Assembly: GCA_040902925.1 (NCBI GenBank) | Contig: JBBDWJ010000153.1 | Coordinates: forward strand, 1 to 32,653 | Source: JBBDWJ01 sp040902925 | GTDB taxonomy: Bacteria > Acidobacteriota > Terriglobia > Bryobacterales > UBA6623 | DNA length: 32,653 bases | Direction of reading: 5' to 3' | Shown here: positions 23,220 through 29,827 of the stretch, one piece after another | Layout of the letters: every line of letters starts with the position of its first letter | Numbering within the stretch: position 1 is the first letter of the stretch | The notes under the pieces: model-generated | Database searches by the model: none | What the model was told of the DNA's origin: nothing | What the model saw: only the letters and a program-made list of their open reading frames with translations | Program-made: the position numbers and the translations under genes

Positions 23220-23536
23220 GCACTTGCCGAAACCGCAAGGTGTATGTTATTCCTAAGTCAAATCGAAGGCGGGTTCCTCTCCCGCAATTCGGGTCGATAG
23301 ATCGACGGGCGACCGGTCAGGCCGACCTTTCCAAACCCATGCGTGGATCCGCGGTCAGGGTTCACTCCCCCTGAACGCTGCCTGCGGTGAAACTCTGTAC
23401 TTGTCCAGGCCGTTGATAGAGGCACATACGGCTTGCGACAAAACAACGCCTCGAATCAAGGCGTTGTAGATTGCGGGCCCCAGCCGAGCCGTCGTGGACC
23501 CGAACTTGTTCCATCGCAGCGAGGACCGAATCTGAA
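23220..23536 (+). other. Structured untranslated region upstream of the Hfq-like gene
   Basis: No protein-coding frame is credible. Five hairpins follow one another: GCGGG/CCCGC (23269-23285), GTCGA/TCGAC (23293-23306), GGTC/GACC (23315-23327), TCAGGG/CCCTGA (23355-23374, inside CCGC/GCGG) and ACAACGCCT/AGGCGTTGT (23443-23467, 9 bp). This could be a long regulatory leader of the LSm gene or a separate small RNA. No known RNA family is recognised with confidence. Confidence 0.35.
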
Positions 23537-23917
23537 ATGAAAGAATTTGCCGAGCCGACGAATCGGAAGCTCATCCGGCCATCCCTGACGGAGGTCAAGG
23601 AACAGGTCACCAACAAACGTCCGCCCCCCCCGCAGAAAGTAAAACGCACCACTCCGCCCGAGCAGACCCATGCGGAGAATTTCTATTACCTCAAGCAGAT
23701 GCAGAACCGCACGCCAATGGTGCTGGTGCTCAAAGACGGCGAGGAATTGCGCGGCTACATCGAGTGGTATGACCGCACCTGCCTGAAAGTGAACCGCGAA
23801 GGCGAGCCCAATCTGCTGGTCTACAAAGACAGCGTCAAATACCTCTACAAGGAATCGGAACGGAAGCCGGCGGGGAACGCGAGCCGCGGCAAGACCAACG
23901 GTGCGCCACGGGTTTGA
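23537..23917 (+). CDS. Hfq/LSm-like RNA-binding protein
   Basis: A 126-residue protein with a Pro/Lys-rich N-terminal extension (about residues 1-45), an LSm-fold core and a basic Gly/Lys/Arg tail. The core reads FYYLKQMQNRTPMVLVLKDG (Sm1 strands), then EELRGYIEWYDRTCLKVN, and LLVYKDSVKYLYKE in place of the Hfq Sm2 motif (YKHA-type). The family is expected to form hexamer rings that bind U-rich or A-rich RNA and help small-RNA pairing. Compared with E. coli Hfq the YKH triad is YKD, and the N-terminal extension is unusual. The start at 23537 is chosen because the protein then begins MKEFAEPTNRKL; in-frame residues further upstream do not look like protein. Confidence 0.78.
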   Translation: MKEFAEPTNRKLIRPSLTEVKEQVTNKRPPPPQKVKRTTPPEQTHAENFYYLKQMQNRTPMVLVLKDGEELRGYIEWYDRTCLKVNREGEPNLLVYKDSVKYLYKESERKPAGNASRGKTNGAPRV

Positions 23918-23944
23918 GCCTGCGCGCTTGACAGGTGGCGACGG

Positions 23945-24457
23945 TCAGGAAGGTGCGCCGGGCGCTTCCGGCGCCGTTGGCATGCTCTGATTGCGGTTGC
24001 GGTGCGCCAGCCGGTAAGCCCTGCGGGCCCCGGCCTGCTCGAAACGGCGTTTCTCTTCTTCGTTGGCGGGGACCAGCGGCGGCACCGGTACGGGCTGCCG
24101 CACGTCGTCGAGCGCCACGAAGGTCAGATACGCGGACGCCACGTGCCGTTTCTCGCCGCCGCGCAAGTCTTCGGCGAACACTTTCACGCCCACTTCCATC
24201 GACGTTCGAAAGGCGCGATTGACGCTGGCGCGAAGAATGATCAATTCGCCGATGTGTACCGGCTGCAGGAAATCCATGTGGTCAAACGAAGCCGTAACCA
24301 CGAAGCGGCGGCAGTGGCGCGCGGCGGCGATCGCGCCGGCGATATCGACCAGGTGCATGATCTTGCCGCCCAACACTGCGCCGAGCCCATTGGCGTCGTT
24401 AGGCAGGGCGAGTTCGCTGAGCACGGCGCTTGATTCGCGCACCGGTTTCTCTTCCAT
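23945..24457 (-). CDS. Acyl-CoA thioesterase, hotdog fold
   Basis: A 170-residue YciA/acyl-CoA hydrolase-type thioesterase. PNDANGLGAVLGGKIMHLVD is the conserved helix with the active-site Asn/Asp region. VTASFDHMDFLQPVHIGEL forms the substrate strand, and HVASAYLTFVALD follows. The enzyme should release free fatty acid and CoA from acyl-CoA, in the cytoplasm, as a hexamer of hotdog domains. The C-terminal 45 residues (Pro-, Arg- and Asn-rich) are an extension with no recognised domain. The start follows the family. It is convergent with the Hfq-like gene 27 nt away. Confidence 0.87.
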   Translation of the reverse strand: MEEKPVRESSAVLSELALPNDANGLGAVLGGKIMHLVDIAGAIAAARHCRRFVVTASFDHMDFLQPVHIGELIILRASVNRAFRTSMEVGVKVFAEDLRGGEKRHVASAYLTFVALDDVRQPVPVPPLVPANEEEKRRFEQAGARRAYRLAHRNRNQSMPTAPEAPGAPS

Positions 24458-24606
24458 GAATTACACCTTTGCGGCCGCCTGACTTGCCAGGGGGCGCCGC
24501 TTTCTCGTCGATTCCATCGGAATCGGCAGGTCCTTTACGAATGCGCCGCTAGAGCGGCCCGCAGCACGAAGGCTTGCTCGCGATTGCAATTTCGCAAATC
24601 GTCACA

Positions 24607-25086
24607 CTAGTGGTTTCTTGCCGCCGCCAACCCCTTGGCTTCGCTCTTCTGCGCCGCTCCCTTTGTCTTATCGCCGTCTTTCCAAGCCAGGTAGCTTTCA
24701 AGGTATGCCTGCGCCTGCCGTTCCATCAGACTTCCCGCTTCGATTCCCTGCCAACGTTGGAACCGGCGGTCGTATGCGATGGGGCCATGCTTGCACGGCA
24801 GATGAGCCCGCTCGAGAACATAGTTGATCGCGACCACCGCTCCGTCATCGGAGCATACGCAAAAACGCACCGCTTCGGCCTCAGCCTCGGCGGGGAAGCG
24901 GCTGCACAGCGAGGAGGCGTATCCGAGATTGCAGCCTTCGAGCAGCAGCGCGCGCGCCGGCTGATAGATCTGCGTAGGCCTGGCGTGACACTCGCCCTCG
25001 TAGGCTTCGCCGAGCGGCGGCCGAATGCGGCTGCGCCATTCGGAAGCGTTCAGTCGCCGCGTCGGACTAAAGTAGGGGCAGGCCAT
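24607..25086 (-). CDS. Unrecognised cysteine-containing protein
   Basis: A 159-residue protein starting MACPYFSPTRRL. Seven cysteines are spread over the first two thirds: Cys3, one in GECHARP, GCNLGYASSLC, VRFCVCSDDG and LPCKHGPIAYD. The number and spacing suggest metal or iron-sulfur binding, but no named domain is recognised. The C-terminus is Lys/Ala-rich and probably disordered. The frame has high GC at third codon positions, as the neighbouring genes do, which supports it as real. It is divergent from the TPR gene. Confidence 0.65.
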   Translation of the reverse strand: MACPYFSPTRRLNASEWRSRIRPPLGEAYEGECHARPTQIYQPARALLLEGCNLGYASSLCSRFPAEAEAEAVRFCVCSDDGAVVAINYVLERAHLPCKHGPIAYDRRFQRWQGIEAGSLMERQAQAYLESYLAWKDGDKTKGAAQKSEAKGLAAARNH

Positions 25087-25174
25087 GCGGTGAGTCCTAG
25101 ATTGCTATAGTAGTGGTCTACCCGAACGCTGACAACTCCGCGCCATCCACGCTGTCGCGTTTCCGACACTCGCA

Positions 25175-25492
25175 ATGCCCAACGACCGCTTCGAAACCCT
25201 CAAAAAGTTCATCGAGACCAACCCCGGCGACTGCTTCGCCCGCTATGGTGTAGCGCAGGAGCACATTAAGCGGGGTGAGCACGAACAAGCGATCGAGCAG
25301 TTCAGCAAGATTCTCGAGATCAATCCCGATTACCAGGCGGCGTACTACCACGCCGGAAAGGCGTATGAAAAGATGGGCCGCAAACAAGAAGCCCTGACAA
25401 CGTACCGCCAGGGCATCGAAGTGGCGTCGCGCTCGGGCGACCAGCACGCGCAGAGCGAACTGCAGGCGGCGCTTGACGAACTTGGCGGCTAG
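25175..25492 (+). CDS. Small TPR protein
   Basis: A 105-residue protein made of about two and a half tetratricopeptide repeats: FARYGVAQEHIKRGEHEQAI, then QAAYYHAGKAYEKMGRKQEA, then a capping helix. It should serve as a protein-interaction scaffold; the partner is unknown. There is no signal peptide. The ATG follows CGACACTCGCA without a Shine-Dalgarno. Confidence 0.82.
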   Translation: MPNDRFETLKKFIETNPGDCFARYGVAQEHIKRGEHEQAIEQFSKILEINPDYQAAYYHAGKAYEKMGRKQEALTTYRQGIEVASRSGDQHAQSELQAALDELGG

Positions 25493-25615
25493 CTGTGCTC
25501 CGCGCAATGCGGGGGCGCTCTCAAGTTTTTGGCGGAAGATGGGCTCCCGGCATTCACGAACGCGATGGCATGTGCCAGTTCGCAAAATCGCGCTACCATT
25601 TCCGTCGAATCTCGC

Positions 25616-26047
25616 CTACCAATCCGTCGAATCTGGAGGCGTGCGCTTCTTCTTGGCGGTTGAGCGGCGGCGCTTTCCGTCGAGGCGCTGCGCGACGGAG
25701 CCGGCGCTGGGCCGCGTTTTCTTGCGCCGCTTGGGACGCTCGAGCGCCCGGCGAATCGTTTCCGCCATCTTGTCGCGGGCGTCGTCGCGGTTCCGCGATT
25801 GATCGCGGGTTCGCGTCGACGTGACGAGCAGTTCGCCTTCGTTGGTCAGCCGCGAGGCGAGGCGTTTGAATAGCCAGGCGCGGTCGGCGTCGGAAATTGC
25901 CGCCGACTCCCGCAGGCTCCAGCGCAGTTCCGCCTTCGTTTCGACCTTGTTGACGTTCTGCCCGCCCGGCCCGCCCGAGCGCGCGAACGAAACCCGCAGT
26001 TCCCCAGCGGGAATCACGACGGTATCGGTGATGGGCAGATCTTCCAC
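25616..26047 (-). CDS. arfB: Alternative ribosome-rescue factor ArfB
   Basis: A 143-residue peptidyl-tRNA hydrolase of the release-factor family. The GGQ motif is in FARSGGPGGQNVNKVETKAE (about residues 22-41), followed by the domain-3-like core. A Lys/Arg-rich C-terminal tail (RRKKTRPSAG to the end) should enter the empty mRNA channel of stalled ribosomes. It lacks the codon-recognition domain of RF1/RF2, which separates ArfB from true release factors. GTG start with AAGGA 6 nt upstream. It stands alone, divergent from the exopolysaccharide operon. Confidence 0.9.
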   Translation of the reverse strand: MEDLPITDTVVIPAGELRVSFARSGGPGGQNVNKVETKAELRWSLRESAAISDADRAWLFKRLASRLTNEGELLVTSTRTRDQSRNRDDARDKMAETIRRALERPKRRKKTRPSAGSVAQRLDGKRRRSTAKKKRTPPDSTDW

Positions 26048-26284
26048 GGCGTTCCTTCAGACTACCGCACCCCCGACAGCCTTCGTAGATGTCCCTAAGG
26101 TCCTGTAAGGTGTACGGTTTCCAGGACTTGATGTAAAGGTCAGTGTTTCTGTACGGCCACGTCAGTCTCGGGAGCCACACGGCCACTTCAGGGCCCAGGG
26201 GGGCCTGTGGGGCTGTTTTCCTAACTGTCCTGCAATCATTGGCTTAGGGTCTTTCACCGAGAAGGGCTAGGGCGCTGGGTAGTT
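26048..26284. other. Intergenic region between arfB and the exopolysaccharide operon
   Basis: No gene is seen. A GC-rich weak hairpin around 26195-26215 (GGCCC/GGGCC) is followed by GTTTTCC, a possible terminator fragment. The remainder leads to the candidate sigma-54 promoter. Confidence 0.4.
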
Positions 26285-26300
26285 TGGTGTCCTCTTTGCA
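26285..26300 (+). promoter_or_regulatory. Candidate sigma-54 promoter of the exopolysaccharide operon
   Basis: TGGTGTCCTCTTTGCA keeps the -24 GG and -12 GC dinucleotides with exactly 10 bp between them, and has a full TTGCA at -12. The -24 box is TGGTGT instead of TGGCAC. Transcription would start near 26311, about 43 nt before the first ATG. Confidence 0.4.
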
Positions 26301-26353
26301 GCATCCCTCAGCGGAGGCGCTCTGTCTGCGCGCTCTCCCGCGAACCTAAAACC

Positions 26354-27079
26354 ATGTCGAATCGACTCCAACCGTCCCTCCGAGCAGGCGCACCCTTGCC
26401 CGTTTCGTTGCTGGCGGCCTGGTTGCTGGTAGTGGGCATCGCCCTGGCCGCAGTCGCTACGCTAGGGGCCGCTCCCCAAGAGACGGAACGGGCGGAAACC
26501 CGCTTCGCCGACCGCGCTGAGCGCTACCGCGTCCAGGCGGGCGATGTGCTGTCGTTCGAGTTCCGCTTCACCCCGGAATACAGCCAGAAGGTAAAAGTGC
26601 AGCCCGATGGCTACATTTCCCTCGCGGGCATCGACGATCTGAAGGCCGGCGGCTTGAGTGTCGAACAGATTCACGACGCGGTTGTCGAGGCTTGCCGCGA
26701 CCATCTCCGTGATCCGGTGCTCAACATCGTGCTCGAAGAGTTCAGCATGCCGGGCTACATCGTTGGCGGCGAGGTGGGCTCTCCGGGCCGCTACGAATTG
26801 CGCGGTGAGGTCATGCTCAGCGAAGCCATCCAGATGGCCGGCGGCTTTGCATCCAGCGCGCACCTCGAGCAGGTGATGTTGTTCCGGCGCGCCGAGGAAG
26901 GCTGGATGGAATCCCGCCAGGTCGACTTCAAGAAGGTCATCAAGAGCGGTCTGAACGAGGACGTCCGGCTTCGCCCGGGCGACATGGTCTTTATTCCGCG
27001 CTCGAAGATGGGCAACGTACGGCGATTCATGGAAGCGGCGCGGGTTGGCCTGATTTTCACGCCTTTTGGAGTGTTGTAG
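26354..27079 (+). CDS. Polysaccharide export protein, Wza-like
   Basis: A 241-residue exporter of the OPX family. The signal or anchor segment is at about residues 17-40 (VSLLAAWLLVVGIALAAVAT). A polysaccharide export (PES) domain follows, with YRVQAGDVLSFEFRFTPEYS and VKVQPDGYISLAGIDDLKAGGL. Then comes a SLBB domain: GYIVGGEVGSPGRYELRGEV and LRPGDMVFIPRS. It should form the periplasmic/outer-membrane conduit for the polymer, docking on the co-polymerase encoded next. There is no lipobox, and it is shorter than Wza, with only one SLBB domain. It is the first gene of the operon. Confidence 0.9.
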   Translation: MSNRLQPSLRAGAPLPVSLLAAWLLVVGIALAAVATLGAAPQETERAETRFADRAERYRVQAGDVLSFEFRFTPEYSQKVKVQPDGYISLAGIDDLKAGGLSVEQIHDAVVEACRDHLRDPVLNIVLEEFSMPGYIVGGEVGSPGRYELRGEVMLSEAIQMAGGFASSAHLEQVMLFRRAEEGWMESRQVDFKKVIKSGLNEDVRLRPGDMVFIPRSKMGNVRRFMEAARVGLIFTPFGVL

Positions 27080-27093
27080 GCAAGCGGGCTGGC

Positions 27094-27132
27094 GGCACGG
27101 AAAAGTGGCGCGCAAAAGTGGCACGGAGAAGT
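27094..27132 (+). repeat. 13-bp tandem repeat (three copies) containing a ribosome-binding site
   Basis: GGCACGGAAAAGT, GGCGCGCAAAAGT and GGCACGGAGAAGT. The last copy carries the GGAG that would serve as Shine-Dalgarno for the ATG at 27140. The first two copies have GGAA or GCAA there. Confidence 0.8.
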
Positions 27133-27139
27133 AGCAGTA

Positions 27140-28681
27140 ATGAGTGAGAGCAAGGAATTGACGCGGCGCGAGGCAAGCCCGAGGGGACGGCAGCGAATGG
27201 AAGTTCGCCTGGTCCGGAGACCCGAAGAGCAGGCCGTCGCCGCGCTGGCCGCTCCCGCCCCAATGACCGCGAAGTTTGGGCGTAGCGGCCGGATGCGCAG
27301 CCTTTGGGATGCCGTGCAGCGGAATCGCTTCGCGATGACTCTCGGCTTTGCGGCGGTGTTCGTGCCGGCATTACTGTGGACGCTGTTGTCGCCGCCGGTT
27401 TACGAAGCCGAGTTGCGGATTCTGGTCAAGCGCGAACGCGCCGAAGCATCTTTGAGCGGCCAGGCCGGGCCGGTGAGCGAGCAGGAAGTTCGCTCCGAAA
27501 TCGAGTTATTGCGCAGCCGCGAACTGCTCGCGCAATTGGCGCTGCGGCAAGCGCTGGCCGGCGCCGAGGCAGGCGACGCTGAAATCGCGCGCGCCGTGCG
27601 GCGTCTCGAACAGGATCTCGACTTAAACGCGCTGCCGGGCACAAACCTGATTGCCCTGCGTTACGCCGGACATAACCCCAAGCAGGCCGCGGAGCTGCTC
27701 AATGGTTTGGCCGCGCTTTACATGGAGAAACGTTCGGCGATCGAGGGGAATGGAGAAGCGCTGCAGTTTTTCGAAGAGCAGGCCGGCAATCAAGGGGATG
27801 AAATCGAGCAGGCGCAGCAGGCGATTGCTGAGTTTTCCAGCGCCAACCAGATTTCGCTGCTGCAGGAACAGAAAGCCGCCGCGCTGCACCGCGTCGAAGA
27901 TATCGAAGTGAACTTGGCGGGCGTGAACGCGGAAATTCAGGCGGGCCGGCGTCGCTTGGAGCAACTGGGCGGGCAAACCGTTAAGCTGCCGCAAACGGTC
28001 ACCACCGCCAGCCGCAGCTCGCGCAACCAGGCGCTGATCGAGAAATTGAGGAGCATGCTGGTCGAGCTGGAGAATCAACACACCGAGCTGATGGCGCGGT
28101 ATGAGCCGGGTTACCGGCTGACTGTCGAAGTCGAGAAGAAGATTTCCGACACGCGTGCCGCCTTGCAGCGCGAAGAGCAGGCGGTCGTGGTCGAGCAGAC
28201 TCAGGCTTTGAATCCGCTGCGGCAGTCGGTGGAAGCCGAGTACTTCCGCACGCAGACGGAGTTGGCGGGCCTGGAAGCCCGGCGGCGGGAGTTGAGCCGC
28301 AAGCTGGCCGAGCAGCAGGAACGCCAGATGCGCCTGGAAGGGTTGACGGCGGAGCACGACACGCTGGAGCGCCGGTTGAAGCTCGCCGAAGAGAACTATC
28401 TGCGCTACGAAGGACGCAAAGAGCAGGCGCGCATTGCAACCGCGCTGGACGTCGAGCAACTGCTTCACGTCTCGATTGTCGAGCCTGCCAGGGAGCCGGC
28501 GCTGCCGGCCAAACGCTACGACGCGGTCATCGTCTTGATGGGATTCTTGTTGGCCTCGTGCTCCGGCGTCGGGGCGGCGGCCGTGAAAGATCGCCAGTCC
28601 CGCCCGGTTGGCAGCGCGGCTGAGATCGCGGCGCTCACCGGTCTGCCGGTGTTGAGCACCTCGGCGATGAGCAGGCGCTAG
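27140..28681 (+). CDS. Polysaccharide co-polymerase, Wzz/GumC-like
   Basis: A 513-residue inner-membrane protein. The first membrane helix is at about residues 67-86 (LGFAAVFVPALLWTLLSPPV), followed by YEAELRILVKRERAEA, the start of the Wzz domain. A long periplasmic coiled coil runs over about 190-440. The second helix is at about 470-490 (VIVLMGFLLASCSGVGAA), preceded by the Pro-rich EPAREPALPAKR. It should control chain length and link polymerisation to the export protein. No kinase domain is fused; a separate kinase-like protein follows. The start is ATG at 27140, after the tandem repeat. Confidence 0.87.
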   Translation: MSESKELTRREASPRGRQRMEVRLVRRPEEQAVAALAAPAPMTAKFGRSGRMRSLWDAVQRNRFAMTLGFAAVFVPALLWTLLSPPVYEAELRILVKRERAEASLSGQAGPVSEQEVRSEIELLRSRELLAQLALRQALAGAEAGDAEIARAVRRLEQDLDLNALPGTNLIALRYAGHNPKQAAELLNGLAALYMEKRSAIEGNGEALQFFEEQAGNQGDEIEQAQQAIAEFSSANQISLLQEQKAAALHRVEDIEVNLAGVNAEIQAGRRRLEQLGGQTVKLPQTVTTASRSSRNQALIEKLRSMLVELENQHTELMARYEPGYRLTVEVEKKISDTRAALQREEQAVVVEQTQALNPLRQSVEAEYFRTQTELAGLEARRRELSRKLAEQQERQMRLEGLTAEHDTLERRLKLAEENYLRYEGRKEQARIATALDVEQLLHVSIVEPAREPALPAKRYDAVIVLMGFLLASCSGVGAAAVKDRQSRPVGSAAEIAALTGLPVLSTSAMSRR

Positions 28682-28695
28682 GCGAAAGGTAAGTG

Positions 28696-29406
28696 ATGTC
28701 GAAGAACTTTCAATTGTTAGCGAAGGCGGCGCGGGCCACCGACCTATTCGATACCGAATCGGCGAAGTCGGCGGACGCGGTGGCGCCGCTGCCGGAATTG
28801 GTCGCCGGGCGGCAAGGGCGCAGGCTGTGGAGCAACGTATTGGCGGATCTGCTGGGCAAGTCGGGGCTCGAAAATTGCGAGTCGCTCGGAGTGTGCCCGG
28901 CGAGTACGCGGCAAGGCGCGGCGTTCCTGACGGCGGCGTTAGGAGAGTGGGTCATCCAGTATGCCGATGAGCCGATCTTGCTGGTCGAAGCCAATCTGAG
29001 GCATCCCGCGCTGGCGGCATCCATGGGAGTGCCTTCGGGTCCGGGCCTGGTCGATGCGCTGTTTGACGGCGCTGAACTCGAGGCTGTCATTCACCGCACC
29101 ACGATGCCGAAGTTGAGCGTGTTGCCCGCGGGACGCCCGTTGCGCGACCGCCGGCACAAGCAAGAGATGGGGCAGCGCTTCCGGACCTACTACCGGCGGC
29201 TGCGCGAGCGTTTTCCGAACATGATCATCGATCTGCCGGCGGCCGATGATTCCGACTATCTGACGTTTCCATTCGACGTGCCCGACGCGATTGTTCTGGC
29301 GGTCGAACCGCGCGTGACGCGCGTCAGCGAGATTCAAAGCGCCGGCAGGCGTCTGAGCGCCAGCGGCTCGAACGTCGTGGCCGCAATGCTCAACGAGCAG
29401 AAGTAG
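28696..29406 (+). CDS. BY-kinase/CapB-like protein with degenerate nucleotide site
   Basis: A 236-residue protein with the fold order of bacterial tyrosine kinases (CpsD/CapB/Wzc C-terminal): P-loop position, Walker A', CPS-type middle, Walker B. The P-loop position reads GVCPASTRQGAAFLTAALG, lacking the GK(S/T) Lys. Walker A' is LLVEANLRHPAL instead of IDaDxRxP, and Walker B is MIIDLPAADD. There is no Tyr cluster at the C-terminus. It is probably a catalytically dead partner that regulates the co-polymerase encoded just upstream (12 nt away). I start at ATG 28696; GTG 28693 is in frame immediately before. AAAGG lies upstream. Confidence 0.78.
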   Translation: MSKNFQLLAKAARATDLFDTESAKSADAVAPLPELVAGRQGRRLWSNVLADLLGKSGLENCESLGVCPASTRQGAAFLTAALGEWVIQYADEPILLVEANLRHPALAASMGVPSGPGLVDALFDGAELEAVIHRTTMPKLSVLPAGRPLRDRRHKQEMGQRFRTYYRRLRERFPNMIIDLPAADDSDYLTFPFDVPDAIVLAVEPRVTRVSEIQSAGRRLSASGSNVVAAMLNEQK

Positions 29407-29827
29407 GGCGACGAATCGGAAGGCCGCGCCGAGGCAACGGCGGTGGCAAGGTTTTGCGGGAAGGCGGTTGCGGGAAACGACGCGAGGTGAAATCGCACTC
29501 AGGCAAACGAGAGGCACGGGAGACGAGAGCACAACGGTAAACCATCGAGCGAATCCTGTTTCGTCAGCCATCCATCCCATTCCAACTGGAGGGCTGACGA
29601 AACCGGAGTCGAACGACGACGACGGCAACGATCTACAAGAACCCGCGGCGGATCCGCCCCCCGGACGACGCTGGTCTCAGACGGTAGCCTGCGAAAGCAG
29701 GTGCGAGGAGGCTATTCTGGGCGCACGATTTATTACTCTGGCGGGCGGCGTGGGAGTCCGGCGGATTCACGAGGAAAGCGAACCCACGACCTTGGAGAGC
29801 AGGGTCCGTTCCAACAATCCTGACGCG
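29407..29827 (+). promoter_or_regulatory. Structured untranslated stretch inside the exopolysaccharide operon
   Basis: 421 nt without a credible gene; the open frame through it has low GC at third positions, unlike the genes on both sides. Elements in order: a 12-bp stem GTTTCGTCAGCC/GGCTGACGAAAC (29558-29603), the palindrome GGCGGATCCGCC (29647-29658), an ops-like GACGGTAGCCTGC (29680-29692), a GAAA-capped hairpin CCTGC/GCAGG (29688-29701) and AGGAGG (29706-29711). TAGCCT (29685-29690) can instead pair with AGGCTA (29709-29714), which would mask part of the AGGAGG. A role in antitermination or translation control is inferred. Confidence 0.45.

Noticed and set aside
23225..23470. 6S RNA
   Set aside because: Only a 10-nt similarity (GCCTGCGGTG) is present; the long closing stem and central bubble could not be formed from the sequence.
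29490..29545. Cyclic-di-GMP class I (GEMM) riboswitch
   Set aside because: GCACTCAGGCAAACG resembles part of the motif, but the conserved GACGCAAAGCC segment and the GNRA-capped P2 at the right place are missing.
29468..29827. N-terminal extension of the epimerase
   Set aside because: Codon use and third-position GC differ from the gene body, the residues look random, and the family N-terminus MRTVLVVGGAGYIGS starts exactly at GTG 29828.
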